Shown here piece by piece: positions 1-8,016 of a stretch of 64,000 nucleotides of DNA. Origin of the DNA: Dawidia cretensis (GTDB taxonomy: Bacteria; Bacteroidota; Bacteroidia; Cytophagales; Cyclobacteriaceae); NCBI RefSeq assembly GCF_018598175.1, contig NZ_JAHESE010000033.1, forward strand, positions 1 through 64,000. The letters run 5' to 3'. The notes beneath the pieces are model-generated. The model saw only the letters and a list, made by a program, of their open reading frames with translations. It made no database searches and was not told the DNA's origin. Within the stretch, counting starts at the first letter, position 1. Each line of letters begins with the position of its first letter. The position numbers were made by a program, and so were the translations under genes.

Positions 1-80
1 ATGGAAGCGCAATGAAGCGAGAGCTTCACGTTGCGTTTTACGAGAATCTCAGGCTGAAATGCCTGGGTTTACTTACCGAT
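1..80 (+). mobile_element. 3' end of a group II intron (domains V and VI)
   Basis: Positions 5-38 fold into a 34-nt hairpin with the geometry of group II intron domain V. There is an 8-bp lower stem (5-12 with 31-38), a 6-bp upper stem (13-18 with 23-28), a GAGA tetraloop at 19-22 and a two-base CG bulge at 29-30. The catalytic triad AGC (6-8) pairs with GTT (35-37), including the G-U wobble. Domain VI follows: a stem 48-54 with 61-67, extended by A45-A46 with T69-T70 and by A43-G44 with C72-T73, leaving A71 bulged as the candidate branch point. The 3' splice site should lie near 76-80. The intron body and any reverse transcriptase/maturase would lie left of the window. Seen: structure and triad. 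Inferred: intron class and exact end. Confidence 0.8.
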
Positions 81-104
81 CGACCCCTGAAGAGTAAAAA
101 AACG

Positions 105-139
105 AAGGCACCTGACTGTTTTTAACAGGTGCCTTTTTT
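105..139 (+). terminator. Rho-independent terminator of the upstream exon
   Basis: A 9-bp perfect stem (106-114 with 126-134, core GGCACCTG) with an 11-nt loop runs into a T tract. It ends the transcript entering from the left and overlaps the GTG at 129, which is therefore not a believable start for the following gene. Confidence 0.8.
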
Positions 140-164
140 CTCATCCTCATTTGAAACAGAATTT

Positions 165-2177
165 ATGATCTGCACAAAAAAGATATTCGGAACGATAGCA
201 TTCATCATTCTCCTGCAGTGGTCGCCGGCATTTGCCCAAACTGTATTGGAGACGGATGTGTGTTTGTATGGCGGCACCTCGGCCGGCGTGATCGGCGCGT
301 ACACGGCGCAGAAGCTCGGCAAGAAAGCTTTGCTTATCGAGCCCGGCCGGCACCTGGGCGGCATGAGCTCCGGCGGCCTGGGGTATACCGACATCGGTAA
401 CAAATATGCCATCACCGGACTGGCGCGCGATTTTTATCGGCGCATTGGCCAGCACTATGGCAAATTTGAGCAATGGACGTTCGAGCCACACGTGGCCGAA
501 GAAACATTTCAGGGCTATGTACAGCGTGGAGGCTTCCGCGTGGTGTATGAATACCGCCTGAAGGAGGTAAAAAAATACAATGGACGGATTACCGAAATCG
601 TCCTTGAAAACAGCATCAACCGGACTGCCCCCAACATCACCGTCAAGGCCGCGATGTTCATCGACTGCGGCTACGAGGGTGACCTCATGGCCAAAGCCGG
701 CGTGTCGTATGCCGTGGGCCGGGAGGATAATAAAGCATACGGGGAAACGATCAACGGCGTGCAGGTCATGGAAGGCCACCAAATCCCCGGAAGCATCGAC
801 CCCTATAAAACACCTGGCAACCCCGACAGCGGGTTGCTGTGGGGGATAAGTCCCGCCGTGCTGGCACCGAACGGTACAGGCGACCGTAGCGTGCAGGCCT
901 ATAATTACCGCATTTGCCTCTCCACCGATCCACGTAACCAGTTGCCGATCACCCGGCCCGCCGGTTACGACTCCACGAAGTACGAGCTCTTGCTCCGCAT
1001 CTTCGCGGCCACGCCGGCCAAGCGTAAGCTGAACGACTATTTCATCATCAGCCGTATGCCGAACAATAAAACCGACATCAACAACCGCGGTGGATTCTCG
1101 ACTGACATGATCGGTATGAACCATGATTACCCCGATGCCGGCTATGTGCAACGCGCTCGTATCGTGGCGGACCACGAGGCCTATACCAAAGGACTGCTGT
1201 ATTTTTATGGACACGATCCCCGCGTGCCAAAACCGTTGCGCGACGAGATGCTTACCTACGGCTACCCGAAGGATGAATATACCGACACCGGTAACTGGTC
1301 GCCGCAGCTCTATGTGCGCGAAGCCCGGCGGCTGGTAGGCCAGTATGTTATGCACCAGGCAAACTGCGAAGGAAAGGAAGTCGTGAAGGACGGAGTAGGC
1401 ATGGCCGCCTATACCATGGACTCGCACAACTGTCAGCGCCTGGTCGTAAACGGGTTGGTGAAAAATGAAGGCAATGTGGAAATCGGCGGCTTCGGCCCAT
1501 ATCCCATTGCCTATGGCTCCCTCGTGCCGAAGGCAACCGAGTGCACCAATCTTTTTGTGCCGGTATGTTTGTCGGCGACCCATATTGCGTACGGCTCAAT
1601 TCGAATGGAGCCCGTGTTCATGGTCCTGGCGCAATCGGCCGCTACGGCTGCTGTCCTGGCCATCGACGGAAAGAAAGATATTCAGGCGCTGGATATTGCG
1701 GCCCTGCAGTCCATGCTGAAAACAAACCCCCTGGCCGACGGCCGGCCGGGCGATATTTTGGTGGACAACGAGGAGGCTGGAGCCGTCACCCGTACGGGCA
1801 CCTGGCAGCCGCAGGCCAAAGGGGGCTACGGACCGTCGTTCCTGACTACCGCTGCCGGCAGCGCGGCAACCTTGCGCTTCACACCGGTGGTGCCAAAGCA
1901 GCAAACCTATACAGTATACTTGTATTTGCCCAAGGTGGCGGATGCCCCCGCCAACGTCGCCGTGACCGTGCATGACGGCAAGAAGAAAAAAGAAGTTACC
2001 GTCAAGCCGGCAGACCTTGTGGTCGAAGGCCAGACCTCGGGTGAGTGGGTATCGCTGGGCAAGTATACCTTCGCGGCCGGTAACAAAGGATATATAGAAG
2101 TGTCTGCTGCCGGCGCCGCGACAGGCACCGTCGTGGCCGATGCCGTGCTATGCGTACCGGCTGGACAAGCCGACTAA
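165..2177 (+). CDS. Exported FAD-dependent oxidoreductase with golvesin-like C-terminal domain
   Basis: 670 residues from the ATG at 165; this start gives a clean signal peptide ending in AFAQ and avoids the terminator. Residues about 28-55 hold a Rossmann FAD-binding fold of the GGTSAGV type followed by IEPGRHLGGM, typical of the FAD_oxidored family (PF12831). The catalytic-type part runs to about 540. The last ~110 residues (from DNEEAG, with a GYGPSF motif) resemble the golvesin/Xly carbohydrate-binding-like beta domain. The likely role is periplasmic or surface oxidation of a sugar-like or other organic substrate; the substrate is unknown. It is followed after 38 bp by a second member of the same family and then an MFS carrier, which suggests a catabolic operon. 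The flavin fold is clear; the reaction is inference. Confidence 0.85.
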   Translation: MICTKKIFGTIAFIILLQWSPAFAQTVLETDVCLYGGTSAGVIGAYTAQKLGKKALLIEPGRHLGGMSSGGLGYTDIGNKYAITGLARDFYRRIGQHYGKFEQWTFEPHVAEETFQGYVQRGGFRVVYEYRLKEVKKYNGRITEIVLENSINRTAPNITVKAAMFIDCGYEGDLMAKAGVSYAVGREDNKAYGETINGVQVMEGHQIPGSIDPYKTPGNPDSGLLWGISPAVLAPNGTGDRSVQAYNYRICLSTDPRNQLPITRPAGYDSTKYELLLRIFAATPAKRKLNDYFIISRMPNNKTDINNRGGFSTDMIGMNHDYPDAGYVQRARIVADHEAYTKGLLYFYGHDPRVPKPLRDEMLTYGYPKDEYTDTGNWSPQLYVREARRLVGQYVMHQANCEGKEVVKDGVGMAAYTMDSHNCQRLVVNGLVKNEGNVEIGGFGPYPIAYGSLVPKATECTNLFVPVCLSATHIAYGSIRMEPVFMVLAQSAATAAVLAIDGKKDIQALDIAALQSMLKTNPLADGRPGDILVDNEEAGAVTRTGTWQPQAKGGYGPSFLTTAAGSAATLRFTPVVPKQQTYTVYLYLPKVADAPANVAVTVHDGKKKKEVTVKPADLVVEGQTSGEWVSLGKYTFAAGNKGYIEVSAAGAATGTVVADAVLCVPAGQAD

Positions 2178-2215
2178 TGAACCGTGTACAAACGCACGAA
2201 CAAACCGAAAACACC

Positions 2216-4075
2216 ATGAAGATACGACCGATATTACTTTCGATCCTGATCGCTTTTTTTATCACGGGCGCCTATGCGCAGCAATATGACCTGGTCATTG
2301 TCGGGGGCACCCCCGGCGGCATCATGACCGCCTTAGGAGCCGCCCGTGCCGGCAAAACCTCTGTCATTCTCGAGCGCACCAGCCACATCGGCGGCCTGCC
2401 TGCCAACGGCCTTGGGGCGACCGACATCGCCACCCGTGGTGCCACCACAGGTCTGTTTGCTGAATTCATCGGCCACATCCGCCAATACTATGTAGACCGC
2501 TACGGCGAAGCCTCTCAACAGGTGAAAGATTGCTCTGACGGTTTTCACTTCGAACCATCCGTGGCGGAAAAGGTCCTGGAGCAAATGCTGGCCGGGCAAG
2601 CCGCTAAAATAACGGTGCTGAAGATGCGGCAGTTCGATGCGCTGGACGAGAACATCGTGCTGCGCAACGACCGTATCGAACAAATCACAGTGCTGAACCG
2701 CGAAAGTGGTCAGCCCGAGACCTACCGCGGCAAAATTTTCGCCGACGCCACCTACGAAGGCGACCTCGGCGCGGCAGCCCGTATTCCGTTTCGCACCGGC
2801 CGGGAAGGGAAAGAAGAATTTAACGAGCCAGGCGCCGGCGTGGTATATAAATCCTGGGGCGGCCCGGAAGGAGCAGGGACGACGTTCCTCGGCGACAACG
2901 CCGTACAGTCATACAACTATCGCTTGTGCCTGACCAACAACCCGGCCAACCGCGTGCCCGTGCAAAAACCGGCGGTATATAACCGGAACGAGTATACCTC
3001 CATGATCGACGACGTCTGGACCGGCCGCCACACGGGTGTGCAGATGGAAAAAGTAACGACCGCCATGCTGGAAGAAAACCGTAAGCATATTGCCCGCGGA
3101 AACCCTTCGCAGATTCCGGGCGACGTGTGGGGCATTGCCCGCGTCAGCAACATGGTGAAGCTGCCCAATGCCAAAACAGATGCCAACAACCAACACATGG
3201 CGTTCATCTCCACGGACCTGCCGGAAGAAAACTGGCCCTGGCCTACGTCTGGGTGGGTGTGGCGGGATGCCTTCGCTCAGCGCCTGCGTTCCTATATCGA
3301 AGGCTTGCTATATTTTGCCCAGAATGACAAGGAGCTGCCCGAGCACTTCCGCAAAGCTGCCAAAGAATGGGGTTTTTCGAAGGACGAATACACCGACAAC
3401 GGAAACTTTCCGCGCCAGGTCTATGTGCGCGAAGGCCGGCGCTTTGAAGGTATATACTTTTTCACTGCTCAGGACGCCACCGCCCGCATACCGGGCCAAC
3501 GCCCCGTCATTCACAACAGCAGCATCACGGCCAGCCACTATGCGCTCGACTCGCACGCCGTGCGCAAGCGCGAGCCGGGGCGCGTACACCTCGACGGATT
3601 TTTAAGCTATCCCTCACAGGTATATACAGTGCCTTATGGGGTAATGGTGCCGAAAGAAATCGACAACTTGTTGTTGCCGGTGCCAGTATCCGGTAGCCAC
3701 ATTGGTTTCTCCACGCTGCGTATGGAACCGTGCTGGATGGCCATTGGCCAGGCTGCAGGTGTTGCGGCGGCACTTGCCATCGACCGACAGGTAAAGGTAC
3801 GCCATGTGCCCATAGAAGAATTACAGAAGACGCTGATCATGCAGCACGCGACGCTTGTCTATTTTCAGGATGTGAAGCCCGCCGACGCCGACTTTGCCAT
3901 GGTACAGACACTCGGTTTACAGGGCTACTTGCCGGAGTGGAAAGCCCGGCTGTCAGACGTAGCCGATGGAGAGACGGTGGCTTTGTGGGAGAAAGCCTCT
4001 GGCAAGAAACTAACCTTTACGCCCGGGCAGACTACCCGTCGGGAAGTGTTGCAACAGCTGTATACCCGTCCGTAA
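2216..4075 (+). CDS. Exported FAD-dependent oxidoreductase (second paralogue)
   Basis: 619 residues from the ATG at 2216, which opens a signal peptide (MKIRPILL, cleavage near YAQ). The FAD-binding motif is VIVGGTPGGI followed by ERTSHIGGLPANGLGATD. It shares with its upstream neighbour the order EPSVAE, YEGDL, NGNF/NW-type aromatic segment and YVREGRR or YVREARR. It lacks the golvesin-like domain and ends in a short helical tail instead. The pair are diverged duplicates, perhaps acting on related substrates or as a heteromeric unit. The longer reading frame from 2150 overlaps the previous gene and lacks a signal peptide at its start, so it was not used. Co-transcription with both neighbours is likely from spacing. 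Confidence 0.85.
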   Translation: MKIRPILLSILIAFFITGAYAQQYDLVIVGGTPGGIMTALGAARAGKTSVILERTSHIGGLPANGLGATDIATRGATTGLFAEFIGHIRQYYVDRYGEASQQVKDCSDGFHFEPSVAEKVLEQMLAGQAAKITVLKMRQFDALDENIVLRNDRIEQITVLNRESGQPETYRGKIFADATYEGDLGAAARIPFRTGREGKEEFNEPGAGVVYKSWGGPEGAGTTFLGDNAVQSYNYRLCLTNNPANRVPVQKPAVYNRNEYTSMIDDVWTGRHTGVQMEKVTTAMLEENRKHIARGNPSQIPGDVWGIARVSNMVKLPNAKTDANNQHMAFISTDLPEENWPWPTSGWVWRDAFAQRLRSYIEGLLYFAQNDKELPEHFRKAAKEWGFSKDEYTDNGNFPRQVYVREGRRFEGIYFFTAQDATARIPGQRPVIHNSSITASHYALDSHAVRKREPGRVHLDGFLSYPSQVYTVPYGVMVPKEIDNLLLPVPVSGSHIGFSTLRMEPCWMAIGQAAGVAAALAIDRQVKVRHVPIEELQKTLIMQHATLVYFQDVKPADADFAMVQTLGLQGYLPEWKARLSDVADGETVALWEKASGKKLTFTPGQTTRREVLQQLYTRP

Positions 4076-4145
4076 ATTCTTTTTCAGTATACCGTGTCCG
4101 CCATGTTGGGTAAGGCGTGGTGGGCCGGTTTTTCTTTTCCTGTCT

Positions 4146-5360
4146 ATGAATACACTCAAACAAATCCTACGGCCGCCGGTGATCATCGCGGCACTGGGGT
4201 ACTTTGTCGATATATACGATCTGTTGCTTTTCAGCATTGTGCGTGTGCCAAGCCTCCGGGCCCTCGGTAGGACCGGCGATGCGCTGCTGCGCGACGGCAT
4301 TTTTCTCATTAACATTCAGATGGCCGGTCTGTTGACCGGCGGCATACTCTGGGGTATACTGGGTGACAAGCGCGGCCGGTTATCGGTGCTCTTCGGTTCC
4401 ATTTTGTTATACTCGCTGGCCAACCTGGCCAACGGTTTTGTTACCACGGTGCCGCAATACGCGATTCTGCGATTTATCGCCGGTGTAGGATTGGCGGGGG
4501 AGCTGGGCGCGGGCATTACGCTCGTGGCCGAGATCTTACCTAAGCATATCCGGGGCTACGGTACCACGCTGGTCGCGGCAGTGGGGCTTTTTGGCGCCGT
4601 GCTGGCTTATTTTGTAGCGGAGCTTACCGACTGGCAGGTAGCCTACTGGATTGGCGGCGGCCTGGGACTATGCCTGTTACTGCTGCGGTATAGCGTGGCG
4701 GAGTCGGGTATGTTTGCCGAGGTGCGTGACAAGAAGGTCGAACGTGGCAATTTCTTTATACTCTTTTCGCGCGGCCCGCTGCTGGCCAATTATCTGCGCT
4801 GTATTCTCATCGGTTTGCCCATCTGGTTTGTGATCGGCATCCTGGTGACGTTCTCGCCGGAGTTTGCTGTGAGCATGAGTCTGCCGGAGGCCATTGATGC
4901 GGGCAAGGCCGTGATGTGTTGCTATATCGGGCTGTCGCTGGGCGATTTGTCTTCGGGCCTGCTCAGCCAGGCGTTGAAAAGCCGTAAGAAGGTCGTGCTC
5001 GTTTTTCTCTTCCTGACGGCTACCGCGATGGCTATATACTTAACATCGACGGTGCTTTCTGCGACGGCGTTTTATACACGTTGTTTTTTCCTCGGCTTTG
5101 CGATTGGTTACTGGGCGCTGTTTGTAACGATTGCAGCTGAGCAGTTTGGAACGAACATTCGCGCGACGGTAGCCACCACCGTGCCGAATTTTGTGCGCGG
5201 CACGGTGGTGCCCCTGACACTGGCGTTTGAGTGGTTACGCATCAGTCACTCCATGATCTTCAGCGCCTGGGTGGTAGGGGGAGCCAGTCTGCTGATTGCC
5301 ACGCTGGCGTTGTGGAAGATGAAGGAGACGTTCGGCAAGGATTTACACTTTGTAGAATAA
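4146..5360 (+). CDS. MFS transporter
   Basis: 404 residues and about 12 hydrophobic segments. The loop between helices 2 and 3 carries the MFS signature GILGDKRGRLS, and helix 5 has GAGITLVAEILPKHIRGYG, as in organic-acid/sugar-type members (AAHS/SP-like). It lies 70 bp after two flavin oxidoreductases in the same direction, so it probably moves their substrate or product across the inner membrane. The carrier fold is clear; the solute is unknown. The gene ends before a strong hairpin that it shares with the convergent Rrf2 gene. Confidence 0.85.
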   Translation: MNTLKQILRPPVIIAALGYFVDIYDLLLFSIVRVPSLRALGRTGDALLRDGIFLINIQMAGLLTGGILWGILGDKRGRLSVLFGSILLYSLANLANGFVTTVPQYAILRFIAGVGLAGELGAGITLVAEILPKHIRGYGTTLVAAVGLFGAVLAYFVAELTDWQVAYWIGGGLGLCLLLLRYSVAESGMFAEVRDKKVERGNFFILFSRGPLLANYLRCILIGLPIWFVIGILVTFSPEFAVSMSLPEAIDAGKAVMCCYIGLSLGDLSSGLLSQALKSRKKVVLVFLFLTATAMAIYLTSTVLSATAFYTRCFFLGFAIGYWALFVTIAAEQFGTNIRATVATTVPNFVRGTVVPLTLAFEWLRISHSMIFSAWVVGGASLLIATLALWKMKETFGKDLHFVE

Positions 5361-5428
5361 CAACGTGTCTTTTCTTTCCGACAATATATAGACGAAAAGT
5401 TGTTGTGAGAAATAGGGTTAACGGAAAG

Positions 5429-5478
5429 GTCCGTTGACCGCCGGTATACCGGTAATCAACGGACCGATCTGTTTTTAA
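5429..5478. terminator. Bidirectional terminator between MFS and Rrf2 genes
   Basis: A 10-bp perfect stem (5429-5438 with 5457-5466) encloses an inner CCGGTATACCGG palindrome and is followed by a T run at 5473-5477. It sits between convergent stop codons and probably serves both genes. Confidence 0.7.
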
Positions 5479-5481
5479 AGT

Positions 5482-5919
5482 CTAGAATACCTTGCCTGCC
5501 AGCTCTGTCTTGATGGCCAGGTCTGACACGGTGTTAGACGAGAGAATTTTTAGTGTTTCATCGCGCACCTGGCCAAAAATACGATTGATGGAACACTCCT
5601 GCTCGTTTGCGCACATACCGCAGGAGTTGTAAAAGTGTAAAGAGACGCAAGGCAACATGGCGACAGCGCCATCGATGAGTCGAATAACCTCGAGGATAGA
5701 GATCTGGTCGGTCTTTTTGCGCAGGTAATAACCGCCACTTTTACCTTTTTTACTTCCCAAAATACCGGCATTTTTCATGTCGAGTAGAATTGTTTCCAGG
5801 AACTTCTTGGGGATGTTTTTCTCTTCGGCAATTTCGCCGATCGTGACCGAGCCGCCCTCTTTTACCGTGGATAGGTAGGTCAGAGCGTGCAGGGCATACT
5901 GACATTTTTTCGAAAGCAT
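5482..5919 (-). CDS. Rrf2 family transcriptional regulator
   Basis: 145 residues. The N-terminal winged helix starts MLSKKCQYALHALTYL and contains the recognition segment IPKKFLETIL and wing KGKSGGYYL, which is standard Rrf2/IscR/CymR architecture. A C-terminal cysteine group (LPC, then NSCGMC and QEC) could bind a [2Fe-2S] cluster, although the spacing differs from that of IscR. It is transcribed divergently from the ATP-grasp gene, so it may control that gene and itself. On the minus strand a TAACTTTG box (5963-5956) fits the Bacteroidota -7 element. Family assignment is firm; the ligand and targets are inferred. Confidence 0.9.
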   Translation of the reverse strand: MLSKKCQYALHALTYLSTVKEGGSVTIGEIAEEKNIPKKFLETILLDMKNAGILGSKKGKSGGYYLRKKTDQISILEVIRLIDGAVAMLPCVSLHFYNSCGMCANEQECSINRIFGQVRDETLKILSSNTVSDLAIKTELAGKVF

Positions 5920-6211
5920 AGGATAGGATTTTGAGAGTGACTTTTGACTGTTTTACAAAGTTATCTATAATACCCATAGGGAAGTAGAGATAAGCAAAAT
6001 AAATCTCCCAAATTCAGGGGTCTTTAGACTAAGGCACTAATTTTTAGCGACTTACCTTCAGAATATCCACCTTTCGCATAAAACTCCTACGAAAAGTTGC
6101 ATAAGAAAAGTAGAATAGACTATTTTGTCTATCATTATGGTAGATAATTAACTTCCCACCCAGTTAGTTGCGGTAAAGAATCGTGAGAAATGCAACCAAA
6201 ACAGTAACGGT
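5920..6211. promoter_or_regulatory. Divergent promoter region of the Rrf2 and ATP-grasp genes
   Basis: This AT-rich stretch holds the -7-like box TAACTTTG for the Rrf2 gene (minus strand, 5963-5956). It also holds an inverted repeat ATAGAC-6 nt-GTCTAT at 6115-6132, in the part nearest the ATP-grasp gene. A related half site TTAGACTAA occurs at 6024-6032. These are candidate Rrf2 operators; none was tested against a model. Confidence 0.4.
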
Positions 6212-7177
6212 ATGACTTCATTTGCTTCCTACAAGAAACCCCTGGGCATTGTGTATGAGCAGGCCCATGCTCCGGTGTTGAAACCGTTCTTTTCTGAGCT
6301 CGAGCAGCGCCGCATTCCCTTTGTGCGGATCAACGTGGCGCATCATCAATTTAACCCGGCGGAACGGCAGACTCCATATAGTTTGGTGGTAAACCTGACG
6401 GGTTTGGCGGAGGCGCCGGGTGTACCCGCACAGCGTCTATCGTACACTTCCAGTTACCTGGCGCACCTGGAGCATACCGGCGTACCGGTAATCAACAACG
6501 TGCGTGCGCAACGCGCCGGCAGTGGTAAGGCACGGCAACTCGCATTGCTGGCACAGCTTAACCTGCCGTTTCCAAAAGCACGTATTGTAAACGACCTGTC
6601 GCAAATTGTGCCGGCGGCGTTGTCGTTGCGGTTTCCGATCGTGATCGAGGCCAACTGCGGTGGCCAGGCATTGCGCTTTGAATCACTGCGCAGCGTGGAA
6701 GAAGCAGTATCCTGTTATCGGATCAACCTGGGTACGGACCACAGTGCCGTGATACGCGAGTATATATATCCGGAAGACCATTTTATTTACCGGGTGGAGA
6801 CGCTGGGTGGTAAAGTATTGTCAGCACAACGCATCCGGGAAGATGCGCATCGCTATGCGCACGATAAAGGCGATGTATACCGCCAGGGATATACGGACGT
6901 GGGGGAAGGTTACCGGCCTTCCGACGATATTGTTCGCGAGGTGGAACGGCTGGTGCAAGCTGCGAGTCTGGACCACGGTGCCGTGGAATATCTGATCGAT
7001 GCTTCCGGCGACCACTACTATCTTGGCATCGATACGCGCTTGCGGACGTTCGCCACGGGCGGTATGGCACCGGAAAAAAACCTTGTTGACTATATCGAAC
7101 GGCGCTTGCAGCAGGCATATCCCACGGTGTTGTCGCCCTATACCCCACCCGTTACCACCGCATTATCCGACATTTAG
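6212..7177 (+). CDS. ATP-grasp ligase (RimK-like)
   Basis: 321 residues. It has the order expected of a RimK/GshB-type ATP-grasp protein: an N-terminal substrate domain (to about 105), then the segment AGSGKARQLALLAQLNLPFP, a nucleotide-binding strand FPIVIEANCGG (about 136-146), IREYI, and a late GAVEYLID followed by YLGIDTRL in place of the usual D/N-x-N metal-binding end. Such enzymes ligate a carboxylate to an amine via acyl-phosphate. The final metal-ligand motif looks altered (GIDTR), so activity should not be assumed. It stands alone, opposite an Rrf2 gene. The substrate is unknown. Confidence 0.75.
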   Translation: MTSFASYKKPLGIVYEQAHAPVLKPFFSELEQRRIPFVRINVAHHQFNPAERQTPYSLVVNLTGLAEAPGVPAQRLSYTSSYLAHLEHTGVPVINNVRAQRAGSGKARQLALLAQLNLPFPKARIVNDLSQIVPAALSLRFPIVIEANCGGQALRFESLRSVEEAVSCYRINLGTDHSAVIREYIYPEDHFIYRVETLGGKVLSAQRIREDAHRYAHDKGDVYRQGYTDVGEGYRPSDDIVREVERLVQAASLDHGAVEYLIDASGDHYYLGIDTRLRTFATGGMAPEKNLVDYIERRLQQAYPTVLSPYTPPVTTALSDI

Positions 7178-7183
7178 GATAGG

Positions 7184-7220
7184 CCGGCACCTGCTCATGG
7201 TTGAGCATGCCGGTGCTTTT
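7184..7220. terminator. Terminator between convergent genes
   Basis: The stem pairs CCGGCA (7184-7189) with TGCCGG (7208-7213) and TGCTCA (7192-7197) with TGAGCA (7202-7207). A 4-nt loop caps it and a short T run follows at 7217-7220. It overlaps the last bases of the minus-strand gene. Confidence 0.6.
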
Positions 7221-7959
7221 AATGACCACGTTTTATCTTTTTTGGACAGGAAGGGGTAGCATCGTCGTAATTCCTTTCAGTCTCTTCTATACTCCTTTGG
7301 ATCTGATCTTCCAGTGCCTGATTTCCGCCGCGCGCTTTATCTTCGGCGTGATTGGGATCTTTGCGAAGCATAAAAAATAACGCGTGGCCATACGCCTCGT
7401 GCGCCAGCTTGCGCGCGGCGTCACGTTCCGTCAGGTCGCTGGATAACACCACGACAATGTGGCCGTTCACAGAACCCTTACCATCGCCCTCTACATCCTG
7501 CTCCCCACCGGGAAGCAATGTAATGCCCGACGGTCCACTGGCCCGTATCTCGTCGCGAAAGCCCATGTTCTTCAGTTGCGCTACGGTGTATTGCAGCATG
7601 TATTGCGTCGCATCGGTCAGTTCGTTAGTATATACGGCGACGAGGCTTCCGTGCCGTATCGAATCATGGGTGTCGCGGTATAGATAGTCATTGCCTATCG
7701 TCACTTCGACTACGAGCGTATCGTTGATCAGTGTTTTTAATGCCTGGAAGTTCGGGCTTTTGGACGTGTGGCGATTGATAGCGGCACGATCGACCCGGTC
7801 TTGCGCATCGAGCACTACATACGGCCGATCTTTTGCCCGTAAGGTATGGCGTATTGCCTGACAAGCTGCCGGGGTTAACGGCAGCACGGAGTCGGGAGCA
7901 TACAAGGCATTGCCTATGGGCCCCCAGACCAGTGTAGTATAAAGAAGGATGGCGTACAT
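7219..7959 (-). CDS. Exported hypothetical protein with HExxGH zincin-like motif
   Basis: 246 residues. The N-terminus (MYAILLYTTLVWG) is hydrophobic and probably a signal peptide. No family was recognised over the full length. The segment LAHEAYGHALFF near residue 190 has the HExxGH layout of zinc metallopeptidases, preceded by a Gly/Asp-rich stretch (GGEQDVEGDGKGSVNGH) and followed by acidic residues. The C-terminus ends in a basic, cysteine-containing tail. It resembles the small predicted peptidase domains seen in Rhs-type proteins, but here it is free-standing. Peptidase function is inference from one motif. Confidence 0.65.
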   Translation of the reverse strand: MYAILLYTTLVWGPIGNALYAPDSVLPLTPAACQAIRHTLRAKDRPYVVLDAQDRVDRAAINRHTSKSPNFQALKTLINDTLVVEVTIGNDYLYRDTHDSIRHGSLVAVYTNELTDATQYMLQYTVAQLKNMGFRDEIRASGPSGITLLPGGEQDVEGDGKGSVNGHIVVVLSSDLTERDAARKLAHEAYGHALFFMLRKDPNHAEDKARGGNQALEDQIQRSIEETERNYDDATPSCPKKIKRGH

Positions 7960-8016
7960 GCCGTTTTGTTACCAGCGAATATAGGCAATGCCCGACACAG
8001 TGTTGTGCCGGTATGC

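Noticed and set aside
129-164. GTG start for the first FAD oxidoreductase
   Set aside because: It lies inside the terminator stem; the ATG at 165 gives a normal signal peptide.
147-1583. 478-codon frame on the minus strand
   Set aside because: Shadow of the FAD oxidoreductase gene in high-GC DNA; no recognisable domain and no ribosome site.
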